From Bacteroidales bacterium UBA5219 (GTDB taxonomy: Bacteria > Bacteroidota > Bacteroidia > Bacteroidales > ML635J-15): a stretch of DNA of 64,000 nt. Of this stretch, positions 1 to 8,562 are shown in pieces. The notes under the pieces were generated by a model. It ran no database searches. It saw nothing but the letters and a program-made list of their open reading frames with translations, and was not told where the DNA came from. The stretch's first letter is position 1, and every line of letters starts with the position of its first letter. The stretch is from contig DHVB01000021.1 in NCBI GenBank assembly GCA_002412425.1, positions 62,001-126,000 of the forward strand. Reading direction: 5' to 3'. A program made the position numbers and the translations under genes.

Positions 1-1051
1 CGTAAGGAGCATACATTAAAATTGAAATTCCCGTTTTGCCTGCTCTTGCAGTTCTTCCAATTCTATGAATATAGTCAGAAGCATTTTCAGGAACAGAAAA
101 ATTAATAACATGACTTATATCTGAAAAATCTAATCCGCGAGCAACAACATCTGTAGCTATAAGAGAACGTATTTTTCTTTTTTCAAAATTTTTAATAGTA
201 TTAAAACGATAATTTTGTGATTTGTTAGAATGTATTATTCCTAAATCTTCAAATTCGCTACTTAGCTTGTCAAACACTAAATCTGCTTGTCGTTTATCTG
301 CTACAAAAATCAAATTTTTTATAAACTCATCTTTTTGAGAAAGTAGCACTTTTAAAAATTCAACTTTTGTATTAAAATTTTGAACAGGGAAAAATGTTTG
401 TTTAATTTTTTCTACAGGCGTTGATTCTACATCAACTTCTATTTTTTCTGGTGAGTTAAAGTATGATTTTATAAATTCTTCTACATTTTCGCTTAAACTT
501 GATGAAAACATTAAATGTTGGCGTTTGTTTGGAAGCATTTCGAAAATTTGCTCTATTTGTGGTCTAAAGCCTAATGATAGCATTTCGTCAACTTCGTCAA
601 TTACAATTTTTTTTACATTGCTAAATCTAATAACTCCAGTAACGGCAATGTCGTAAAGTCTGCCAGGTGTTCCAACTAAAATATCTGCACCATCGTCGAA
701 AACATAATCTTTTTGTGTATTTATATTTACTCCACCAAACACTCCTTTTATTCTTACGCTTTTATATTTAGAGATTTTTTCGGCTTCTTCGCAAACTTGC
801 ACAACCAATTCTCGAGTGGGAACAAGAATAATAACTCTTGGATTTTTTTGATTAGAATATTCTAATTGACTTAAAATAGGCAAAAGATAAGCTAAAGTTT
901 TTCCAGTTCCTGTTTTTGCTATTCCTACAACATCAACTCCAGAGGTAATTCGTCTAAAGCATTTTTGCTGAATAGGAGTGGGGTAAACATATTCTAAATC
1001 TTCTAATGCGTTTAATAATGGTTTGGCTACTCGTAGGTCTATAAAATTCAT
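1..1051 (-). CDS. DEAD-box RNA helicase, C-terminus cut by window edge
   Basis: ATP-dependent RNA helicase of superfamily 2, acting in RNA remodelling in the cytoplasm. About 350 codons are present; the gene runs off the left edge. I translated it from the ATG at 1049-1051. Visible motifs are a Q-motif region (YPTPIQQ), motif I AKTGTGKT, motif Ia VPTREL, motif Ib GTPGR, and in the second RecA domain DVVARGLDF and HRIGRTARAG. Two signatures are unusual: motif II reads DEVD instead of DEAD, and motif III reads SSS instead of SAT. The Walker B aspartate and glutamate are kept, so ATP hydrolysis is still plausible. It lies 21 bases downstream of the C25 sortase gene on the same strand. The family call is firm; the specific substrate is unknown. 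Confidence 0.93.
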   Translation of the reverse strand, partial: MNFIDLRVAKPLLNALEDLEYVYPTPIQQKCFRRITSGVDVVGIAKTGTGKTLAYLLPILSQLEYSNQKNPRVIILVPTRELVVQVCEEAEKISKYKSVRIKGVFGGVNINTQKDYVFDDGADILVGTPGRLYDIAVTGVIRFSNVKKIVIDEVDEMLSLGFRPQIEQIFEMLPNKRQHLMFSSSLSENVEEFIKSYFNSPEKIEVDVESTPVEKIKQTFFPVQNFNTKVEFLKVLLSQKDEFIKNLIFVADKRQADLVFDKLSSEFEDLGIIHSNKSQNYRFNTIKNFEKRKIRSLIATDVVARGLDFSDISHVINFSVPENASDYIHRIGRTARAGKTGISILMYAPY

Positions 1052-1072
1052 TGTTTTTTGTTCTTAAATTAT

Positions 1073-4000
1073 TTATCTCAACAAATACATTTTCCCAATT
1101 TCTTTCTTAAAATATTTGTCGGCTTCTGTTTCTCTTAACTCAATTTCTTTTCCATTTATTTTAATGCTTACTTGATAAAAGTAAACACCATTTGCAAGCT
1201 GGTCGCCATACATATCTTTTCCGTCCCAAGCGTATTCGCTAATGTTTTTTCCGATACGAATGCTTCCAAATTCGTCTAAAAATATTGTTTTTACAAGTGT
1301 GCCTGTAACTGTAAAAATATCAATTCTTAATTCGTCTGGAATTTCGCTACCTGTAAGTTCGAACACAAAACGTGTTGAAGTAGAAAATGGATTTGGATAA
1401 TTTAGCAAGCGGCTTATTGTTGCTTTGTTTATTATTTCAAAATCTATACTATAATCATTTTCTCCAGACTCGTTACCCGATACGTCAACAGCTTGAACTT
1501 TAAGCCTATACATTCCATCTTTTTTGAAAATTGGTTTGTACAATATTTTGCAAGAATTATCTGGCAAAGCTGCTGGTGTCCATTCAATAGTTTCTTCAGG
1601 ATTTTCTTGTAAGCCAAAATAAACTCGTTTTTCAGTTCCTGTTGTTAAATCGCTTAGGTAAATTCTAAATAACGAAGTGTCGTTTAGTGCCAAATATTTA
1701 TTTTCATCTTTGAGTTTTATCAATATTTCAGGTTTTGCCGAAATAATTTCTCCGTTCATAATATATCTACCATCGAAACTTACGTCTAAAAGAGGATTTG
1801 TAATATCGCCTTGAACAAAGAAATATTTATTTGCAATATTATTAAAATGATATTGTTCTGCTTGGTAATAAATTCCTGTTTGCGGATTTGTAGGATTAAA
1901 TTCTACCCAAATTGAGTATATTCCTTTCATTCCCATGCTTGAAAAGCTAATAGTATCTTTTAAAATATCTCCAGCAGGGTGGGGTCTAAGTCTTTTTCTT
2001 TTTGTTAGGGTTGTTTCGTTATCAGAGTTTTTTACCCAATAAATTACATCAAGCGAGTCCATATCTAAATCGCTAATGTTTTTTGTTGCAATAGAAAAAT
2101 AAACTTCATCTCCTTCTTGAATTGTGTCGCAACAAAAGAAAAATCCTGATTTTGGGTCTATTGCAGTTTCTGGAACTCCTTTAAATTTTAATTGCCATTT
2201 TTTAAGTTGAGCTGAAGTTTTATTTGCTTGGTCTTTACTGTAAAATTCTAATTTTAAGTTTGGAAAAGTTTGATAATTTATAGAATCTTGAAGTTGGAAA
2301 ATTTCTAAATTTTCAGGAGTAATTGGCGACATTACTTGAGTTTCGTTACCAAAATTATCAATTCCAAACACTTTTATATTTATAGAATCTTGATGAGGGT
2401 TTTCGAGAGCAAAATATTCCCAATTAAAAGATTTCCACTCTGCTGCTGGACCAACTTTTACGCTTTTCATGCTTCCGTTATCAAAATCTCTGTATAAGTC
2501 CACATATAAATCAATTTTATCAGTAGGCGAAGTTCCATAAGTTTCCATGGTTGAGGAGATAGTGCCTTTTTTTGTAAAAAATATGTATGGATGTCCATTT
2601 GGAACATTGTCGATTTGTAAAGAGCCTAAATCATAAAATGTTTGTTTTAGTTGAGGCGGCCAGTTAGAGAAATTTCCATTTCCCCATGAATATATAAGTA
2701 AATAATGTCCATCTGGAACATAATTGCTTATCATATTATTCATAGAATCTAAGCTAACTGGGTTGGTACTAAAGGAAAAATAATAATTTTCTTGAGAACT
2801 TGAAAAACATTTAGGATAATTTCTATGTCCAAAATTTTGATAGTCTGAAGCCCATGCTAAAATTGTCTCAGGGTCGATTACCACAACTAGCATTGCTGCA
2901 GCTGTACCACAATTTCCAAAAGCTCCTAATCCATTATTATAAGAATTGTCGAGTGTCCATCTAACAATTGTGTAATTATTTTCGCCATAATTTCCTTGAT
3001 TGTGGCAATGTAGTTTTTTTGGATAATTTACATAATTAAGTTTTCGTGCAGGACGGTCATAATTTAAAAACATAAAGTCATTTTCTTTGTATTGGAAAAA
3101 ATGAGCTTGCGACCATCCTTCTTCGCCTTGTATATAAACGAAAGAAGATTCTTTCCAGAAAATACTATCAGGATTATTATGTTCATAAGCAATTCTCCAA
3201 AAGTAAACTCTGTTTTCAACAAGATCGAAAGGCAAATCCCATTTTACAATTCCTCCAGTTGAGTTAGTCGTTTTTGTTTGTAGAATAGGGCTGTTAAACA
3301 AATCTGTGCTATCTATTTGGAAAATATAATTTCTTGAATTTAAAAATGGATCGCCAGTTGAAGCAATTAAACTAGCATTTTTTGAAGGAATAATAGAATA
3401 CTTGTAAGGATAAATCGGAAATAAATCAGCAGATTTTATTAGAAAATCAATATTTGCTTGATTATTATTTTCATTTAATTCATCAATTTCATTTCCAGCA
3501 TCAACAAAAAGATGAAGTTTGTTTAGTCCAGGTCCATTTAATCTATCAACAGGTAAATTGAAATATACAGTATCTCTGTAATTGCAGCCATATACAGGTA
3601 TGTTATACTCACTACTGTTGCCATTTGGCAAAGTTCTATTTATAGAAAGTAAAAATGTGTCGGCAGTAGCTCTACCTATGTTTTTAATTACAGTTCTTAC
3701 TTGAAAACTATCAGCTACAGTAGTAATTTCTTGGGGAATAAATTTTATTAAATCTTCGGAAATTGTTAAATCTGGTTTTTCGTGAGAATTAATTACTAAG
3801 GCAGGGTCTCCGTGTAGGGCAGTTTCGTGGCAAGCAACTTCAACGTATGTGTTTTGAGGATAGTTTAGTAAAATATTTTTGATTGTGTTTTTTATTTGAG
3901 TTCCAATAGTTTTATAGTAATTTTTGTAAGCAATATTTTTGTATAATTCTGTAGCATAAATATTCAAATACGAAGCAATTCCGTCACCTATTGAGGCAAG

Positions 4001-6070
4001 AAATGCTATTGCTCCTTTTTGTTTTTCGTTTATCCAAATTTCGCTAACGCTAGCTTGATTTCTTAGGTGTATGTCGCCAGCAAAGCAAGAGTTTGCAAAA
4101 ATAAACGGGTATTTCCCAGTATTGTTGTAGTTTTGTGGAAAGTCAATGTTTTGGTCAAAACCACCAGCGTGGGCGTGTCCAAAAAAAGTTATAATGCTAG
4201 AACCATTATTTATTAAATTTGTAATTGAGTCAGATTGAGTTATTTGTATTGGTTCAGAAGAATTTTTTAAAAAAGTACTTACTTTTCCACCATATAATGT
4301 GTCTTCAATAATATTTTTATAATTATTCAAATATGATGCAAAACTTGCTTGTTCAGCTGCATTTGCACCTCCTCCAAAATGTAATATGGTTTTCATCCAT
4401 TCGTCTGTTGGAGCAGTTTCGTATTGCATTACTTTTTTCAAATATTCAGCAACATCTTCTTGGTCGTATGCTGCAAGTCTTCCTATAGGATATATTGGAT
4501 AATAGTTGTTGTCTTTAAAATTTATAGTGAAAATATTATCACTAGCAGGATGTCCTGCTGAAGGAACCAAGCATTCTTTATAAATTTCGGGAGCATTTCG
4601 CGTTAATCGTGTGTGAATTGCTTTCCCAAGTAAAAATACATGTCTTTCCATTTCGGAAATCTCAAACAAAGCTTTAAGAAAGTTTCTTATTGCAGCGGGA
4701 TGTTTGTTCACTCCCCAAGCATATTGATTGTATAATTGGTCAATGTCAATTAAAGCTACATCATATCCTGTTGAAATTCTGTAGTTTGCGTATTGTTGTG
4801 CTTGTGCCCATAATGACGAGTGAGTGATTATTATATAATTTGCATTTTGATATTGTGTTTCGTAATCAATAAATTTATTGTTATTTCCAATTTTTGAAAT
4901 TTTATTTACAGATTTTACACCATCTGAATTTGTTAAAACTAAAAATCTTTCTGAATTAGTATTGTTTACAAGTGTCTTTAAAATACCACCATTGTTTGCA
5001 GGACTAATTCTTTGTTGGTTTGTAATATCATATAATATTATAGATGATGAAGTGTTAAAATTTGTAATTTCCAAATAATCTTTTTCAGAAGAGTTGTTTT
5101 TTGGTAAATAAAATTCAAAATAATTTTGGTTTTCAAAATCCCAAGTATGTGGATATTTTATGTTAATGTATGACACAGCGTTTCTGTCGGCTATGTCAGG
5201 TTGTGTAGCATCATTTGATGTAAATTTAAAACTGATATTATTTGCAAGTAGCGAAGAACTTAGTACAATGTTTTTTCTAATAAAGTTGTATCCTGTATAT
5301 GTTTCGTTTATTCTTGTTTCGTTTAAAAATTCCACTTTTAAATGATGAGGAACAAGAGAAGTAACCGCACTTGCCGGCACTCCTGCTACTGCAATTTCAA
5401 AATAGGTGTTTGCATTTCCAGAATAAAAATTTGAAATGTTTATGCTTTTTGTTCTAGGAGTTTCTTCATTGATAACAGCATTGTCGAACCAGCCTTCGCC
5501 TTTTGAAAAAACATTTTGAGTAGATCCCCAGTAAAATCTCGAAGTGTAATTATTTCTAATGTTTTTATAGCAATAATCTTGAGCATAAGCCGAGTAATCT
5601 TCAAAATTATTGTCAGAAACATTTGTAAATCTACGATTGTTTGTAGAAAAATTCCAAGTTAAAAAATATGCTGAAGTGTCGCTATACATGCTGTAATCTG
5701 GATTTACACAATTATTTGGGTTATCGTAAAATTCCAAGTCTAATTCTGATTTATTTCTTTGCCCATAAAATTCTATATATCCGTTAGGGTCGAAAATGCC
5801 AGATGTTCCTTCTCCATGAATGTAAATATATTGTTCCTCGCCTTGAAAAAATATTTGTATCCATCTTGGGTCAATATTATCAACAGGTATTCCTGCTTGT
5901 AATAAACTTGAATAGGGGATACGATGTAGTCCATCTTGAGCGAGTTGAATTTTAAAATATTGTTGGTTGTAGTTTATCCAGTTTGCTTGAGAATTTTGGG
6001 AAAATACGCAGTTAGTGTAAACTGCTAGAAAAATTAGACTTGAAAATAAAATATTATAAAAAGATTTCAT
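1073..6070 (-). CDS. porU: Type IX secretion sortase, PorU/PorU2-type C25 cysteine peptidase
   Basis: Probable cell-surface sortase that cleaves the C-terminal sorting domain from T9SS cargo and helps attach it to the surface. The 1665-residue product has a signal peptide (…FLAVYTNCVFSQ). A gingipain-like C25 domain follows, with the catalytic histidine in GHAHAGG (about residue 633) and the cysteine in ANSCFAG (about 661). A CARDB-like Ig domain lies at about 765-875, and a FlgD-like or T9SS-like terminal domain starts with NYPNPF near 1556. Characterised PorU proteins are about 1100-1300 residues; the extra CARDB and C-terminal parts match the longer PorU2 type better. It is flanked by a beta-helix protein and a helicase, with porZ 2.5 kb upstream. 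A -7-like TATTTTTG lies 14 bases before the start. The family is clear; PorU versus PorU2 is inference. Confidence 0.85.
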   Translation of the reverse strand: MKSFYNILFSSLIFLAVYTNCVFSQNSQANWINYNQQYFKIQLAQDGLHRIPYSSLLQAGIPVDNIDPRWIQIFFQGEEQYIYIHGEGTSGIFDPNGYIEFYGQRNKSELDLEFYDNPNNCVNPDYSMYSDTSAYFLTWNFSTNNRRFTNVSDNNFEDYSAYAQDYCYKNIRNNYTSRFYWGSTQNVFSKGEGWFDNAVINEETPRTKSINISNFYSGNANTYFEIAVAGVPASAVTSLVPHHLKVEFLNETRINETYTGYNFIRKNIVLSSSLLANNISFKFTSNDATQPDIADRNAVSYINIKYPHTWDFENQNYFEFYLPKNNSSEKDYLEITNFNTSSSIILYDITNQQRISPANNGGILKTLVNNTNSERFLVLTNSDGVKSVNKISKIGNNNKFIDYETQYQNANYIIITHSSLWAQAQQYANYRISTGYDVALIDIDQLYNQYAWGVNKHPAAIRNFLKALFEISEMERHVFLLGKAIHTRLTRNAPEIYKECLVPSAGHPASDNIFTINFKDNNYYPIYPIGRLAAYDQEDVAEYLKKVMQYETAPTDEWMKTILHFGGGANAAEQASFASYLNNYKNIIEDTLYGGKVSTFLKNSSEPIQITQSDSITNLINNGSSIITFFGHAHAGGFDQNIDFPQNYNNTGKYPFIFANSCFAGDIHLRNQASVSEIWINEKQKGAIAFLASIGDGIASYLNIYATELYKNIAYKNYYKTIGTQIKNTIKNILLNYPQNTYVEVACHETALHGDPALVINSHEKPDLTISEDLIKFIPQEITTVADSFQVRTVIKNIGRATADTFLLSINRTLPNGNSSEYNIPVYGCNYRDTVYFNLPVDRLNGPGLNKLHLFVDAGNEIDELNENNNQANIDFLIKSADLFPIYPYKYSIIPSKNASLIASTGDPFLNSRNYIFQIDSTDLFNSPILQTKTTNSTGGIVKWDLPFDLVENRVYFWRIAYEHNNPDSIFWKESSFVYIQGEEGWSQAHFFQYKENDFMFLNYDRPARKLNYVNYPKKLHCHNQGNYGENNYTIVRWTLDNSYNNGLGAFGNCGTAAAMLVVVIDPETILAWASDYQNFGHRNYPKCFSSSQENYYFSFSTNPVSLDSMNNMISNYVPDGHYLLIYSWGNGNFSNWPPQLKQTFYDLGSLQIDNVPNGHPYIFFTKKGTISSTMETYGTSPTDKIDLYVDLYRDFDNGSMKSVKVGPAAEWKSFNWEYFALENPHQDSINIKVFGIDNFGNETQVMSPITPENLEIFQLQDSINYQTFPNLKLEFYSKDQANKTSAQLKKWQLKFKGVPETAIDPKSGFFFCCDTIQEGDEVYFSIATKNISDLDMDSLDVIYWVKNSDNETTLTKRKRLRPHPAGDILKDTISFSSMGMKGIYSIWVEFNPTNPQTGIYYQAEQYHFNNIANKYFFVQGDITNPLLDVSFDGRYIMNGEIISAKPEILIKLKDENKYLALNDTSLFRIYLSDLTTGTEKRVYFGLQENPEETIEWTPAALPDNSCKILYKPIFKKDGMYRLKVQAVDVSGNESGENDYSIDFEIINKATISRLLNYPNPFSTSTRFVFELTGSEIPDELRIDIFTVTGTLVKTIFLDEFGSIRIGKNISEYAWDGKDMYGDQLANGVYFYQVSIKINGKEIELRETEADKYFKKEIGKMYLLR

Positions 6071-6083
6071 CTTATATAATTCC

Positions 6084-6091
6084 CAAAAATA
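6084..6091 (-). promoter_or_regulatory. Bacteroidota -7 element (TATTTTTG) before porU
   Basis: On the minus strand TATTTTTG matches TAnnTTTG and ends 13 bases before the ATG at 6070, which would give a very short leader. I find no TTTG at the right distance upstream, so only the -7 half is supported. Confidence 0.4.
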
Positions 6092-6147
6092 AAAGTACTA
6101 AAATACAACTTTTTTGATTAATGTAGGAGTAAATTTGTGTTTTTTGT

Positions 6148-6187
6148 AAAAAAAATAGAATTTCAAAACATTTTGAAATTCTATTTT
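6148..6187 (-). terminator. Rho-independent terminator of the beta-helix gene
   Basis: A perfect 17-bp inverted repeat (6152-6168 and 6171-6187) with a 2-base loop is followed, reading the minus strand, by a run of eight T. It sits 35 bases after the stop of the gene at 6223-7674. The stem is very AT-rich but long. It separates that gene from porU, which would then need its own promoter. Confidence 0.75.
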
Positions 6188-6222
6188 AGATGTAGTTTTC
6201 TATTTTTTAGTTTGTAAAACTA

Positions 6223-7674
6223 TTATTTGATATTTTGTGCGCCATATCCTTCCATAGCTCCAAAGAATTTAAGAGCTTCTTTCCAAGGATATCTGTTTGC
6301 ATACATAGTTACCGATGAGTTTATTGTTCCTGTCATATTCATTCCCATTGCTTGACGGAATTGATTTGCCGATGAGTTTGGGTCGTAGTTTGTTGTTTCT
6401 TTATATGAAGCTGTTAAAAAACCGTTTAAGTAAGCTTCATTAATCACGCCTTTAAATATTTTTGGGTCTGTTAATGTTTTGTTACCAGATACTTTTGCTA
6501 ATTGTTCAACATCATCAAAATCGTTTACCCAAATACGCATAAATTTACCTCCACCTGGTAGTGTAAGGTCGGCTTGTTTGTTTAGGAAGAAAATATTGTT
6601 TTCGGCAGTAGTAATTCGTTTTGCCTCTTTATTTTTGTCGCTGTCAATTCTAGTCCTATCTAATCCTGAGAGAGTGCTTAACCCAATAATGTTATTGCTA
6701 ACATAGCTGTTTATCCCTGTCATGTATCTGTATCCGTATCCCATGTCTTCTAAGTCTTTTAAGCGTGCCCACATAAACAAAACTGTGTTATAAGTAAAAT
6801 GTACTTCTGTTTCTTCACTTGCTAAACCTCCTTTTGTTATTTCACATGCAGCCATACGGTTATTTATGAAAATACAATTATTGATAAATGCTTTTGTCCC
6901 TCCAAACATTCCACGTATGCCATAATTAGGAGCATTTAAAAAGGCACAATTATTTACCGTAAGATTACAGCGAGGATTATCTAAATAAATAATTGCTGTC
7001 TGAGTTGTTAAGACACTAGGATTACTAAAATTATCACCACCAATACCCCCAGATCCAATAGGTTGCATCATCGGAGATTTTACGCCCTCAGGTTTTCCTT
7101 CTCCTTTGGCATTATATGCAATACTGTTACCACGGTCAAATATAATCCCGTCTATAACAACCTCAGTATTAGCTTCTTTTACTTGAATTTTAATAGTTCC
7201 CTGACCATTTTGCGTTCCATTGCTTTCAGGTGTTGGTTGCACCATAGTTAAATATTTTAACACATCACGATTAGCAAAATCAGGCGAATAGCCACCATAA
7301 ATTTTCACAGGTTTATTTATATTGATGTTTCCGCTGTTTAGCATTCCAAAATAGTTTCCTTCTGCAACTAAAATTGTAGCACCGTCTGGAGCTTGATCAA
7401 TTGCTTTTTGAATGTTTTTAAAAGGAGCATCTTTTGAGCCGTCGTTGCGGTTGCTACCGTTTGATTGCGACACGTATAGAGTTGCAGTTCCTTTTGGGAT
7501 AACATTTGACACACCTTGTTTGTCAGATTTGTCAGATTTGTCAGACTTGTCAGATGTTAGTTTTTCTTTTGCTCCAGCCACTTTATTAGCAGCAGACTTT
7601 AAATTGATTTGTGAAAATACTGGCGAAATCACTAATGCCAGTGCAAGAGTCGTTAAAATTAAGGATTTTTTCAT
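6223..7674 (-). CDS. Secreted right-handed parallel beta-helix protein
   Basis: Exported 483-residue protein with a clear signal peptide (…ALVISPVFSQ). Residues about 40-55 carry a tandem SDKSDKSDKSDK linker, encoded by 9-bp DNA repeats. The rest looks like a pectate-lyase-type beta-helix of the DUF1565 kind: 'LYVSQSNGSNRNDGSKDAPF', then AIDQAPDGATILVAEGNY, a glycine/asparagine-rich solenoid, and repeated 'NNCxFxNN' turns. No catalytic set is recognisable and there is no T9SS C-terminal domain, so a structural or binding role is as likely as polysaccharide cleavage. It is a single-gene unit, with a strong terminator downstream and a possible sigma-54 promoter upstream. The fold call is good; the function is unknown. 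Confidence 0.8.
   Translation of the reverse strand: MKKSLILTTLALALVISPVFSQINLKSAANKVAGAKEKLTSDKSDKSDKSDKQGVSNVIPKGTATLYVSQSNGSNRNDGSKDAPFKNIQKAIDQAPDGATILVAEGNYFGMLNSGNININKPVKIYGGYSPDFANRDVLKYLTMVQPTPESNGTQNGQGTIKIQVKEANTEVVIDGIIFDRGNSIAYNAKGEGKPEGVKSPMMQPIGSGGIGGDNFSNPSVLTTQTAIIYLDNPRCNLTVNNCAFLNAPNYGIRGMFGGTKAFINNCIFINNRMAACEITKGGLASEETEVHFTYNTVLFMWARLKDLEDMGYGYRYMTGINSYVSNNIIGLSTLSGLDRTRIDSDKNKEAKRITTAENNIFFLNKQADLTLPGGGKFMRIWVNDFDDVEQLAKVSGNKTLTDPKIFKGVINEAYLNGFLTASYKETTNYDPNSSANQFRQAMGMNMTGTINSSVTMYANRYPWKEALKFFGAMEGYGAQNIK
7521..7556 (-). repeat. Four 9-bp tandem repeats encoding SDK units
   Basis: Four near-identical copies of tgtcagatt (plus-strand view) at 7521-7529, 7530-7538, 7539-7547 and 7548-7556. 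They encode a repeated Ser-Asp-Lys linker just after the signal peptide of the beta-helix protein. The 9-bp unit keeps frame when the copy number changes. Confidence 0.9.
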
Positions 7675-7734
7675 AAATAATAATTTTAAAAATGTTAATA
7701 AATTTTTTTAATAGTTTTTATCTAAATACTTCAA

Positions 7735-7750
7735 GCAAAAACAATGCCAA
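7735..7750 (-). promoter_or_regulatory. Candidate sigma-54 (-24/-12) promoter
   Basis: On the minus strand TTGGCATTGTTTTTGC has the -24 GG at 7748-7747 and the -12 GC at 7736-7735, with exactly ten bases between. Five of the six TGGCAC bases and TTGC match the sigma-54 consensus. It lies about 60 bases before the beta-helix start at 7674, giving a leader near 50 bases. No binding site for an enhancer protein was recognised. Confidence 0.5.
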
Positions 7751-7837
7751 CTACGGTAAAAATTAAAAGTATAAATTTCTTTTATAGAGTTCACAGTTGG
7801 TTGTTTTTTTATTTTAAATGATAACATTGATATAACT

Positions 7838-8560
7838 TTAATCATTAAAAACTTCTTGTAAAATTTTTAAACTTTTAGTTTTGCCAAAATTTGGAATATG
7901 GTGTTCGTAAAACAATAAGATTTTTTCTATTAAAAGTCTTTTGTTGTTGGAATTAAGTTTTATTAGTTCGTTAGTGTTTTTTGCTGATAATAAGTTGAAA
8001 AGTATTTGACTTTCGTGCAAATCTAATGATTCTGTACTGCTTGTAAATACAGGAGAGAATAATCCTTCTTTAATATTGAAGAAAGGAGTTTCTTTACAAT
8101 AATTATTGTACATTTCAAATCCTGATAGAGCAGCAAAATCTTTTAAAAAGAGCAAATGTATGTTATTGGTTTCGGAAGAATTTGAGTTTAATTCTAGTGT
8201 AAAATTTTTGATGTAATTATAAGTTTTTGAATTTGTTTCTTTTTCTTTTATGGTTTTTAGAATAAGTTCTGCAATAAATTGAGCTATTGTTAACTTATTA
8301 ATATCTAGTAAAATATTTTGAAGGTTTTCTACATTGTTGCAATAAGTTAGGGTTTGTACTTCTCTGTTATTTTTGAGATTTATTTCGGTTTCAATAATAT
8401 TTAGTGGGAAAAAAGAAGCTTGTTTTATATTTGATTTAGAAGATTTTGAAACTCTTACCATAGCGGCAAACCTACCTAAGTCTTCGCTAATTAAATTTAC
8501 AATAAAAGAGCTGTCGCTGTATTTAATTTTATTAAGAACTATGGCTTCTGTTTTTTGCAT
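7838..8560 (-). CDS. recO: DNA repair protein RecO
   Basis: Recombination mediator that works with RecF and RecR to load RecA on SSB-coated single-stranded DNA. The 240-residue length fits the family. The N-terminal OB-fold signature is present (KTEAIVLNKIKYSDSS…, then GRFAAMVRVSKSSKS). The C-terminal helical part, about 80-235, is less conserved; the four zinc-binding cysteines of some homologues are not seen, which is common in this phylum. The start lies 2 bases after the porZ stop, so the two genes are probably co-transcribed. The call is secure from the N-terminal domain. Confidence 0.9.
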   Translation of the reverse strand: MQKTEAIVLNKIKYSDSSFIVNLISEDLGRFAAMVRVSKSSKSNIKQASFFPLNIIETEINLKNNREVQTLTYCNNVENLQNILLDINKLTIAQFIAELILKTIKEKETNSKTYNYIKNFTLELNSNSSETNNIHLLFLKDFAALSGFEMYNNYCKETPFFNIKEGLFSPVFTSSTESLDLHESQILFNLLSAKNTNELIKLNSNNKRLLIEKILLFYEHHIPNFGKTKSLKILQEVFND

Positions 8561-8562
8561 TT

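Noticed and set aside
7521..7556. Short regular repeats as a CRISPR array
   Set aside because: The repeats are 9 bp without spacers and encode an in-frame linker.
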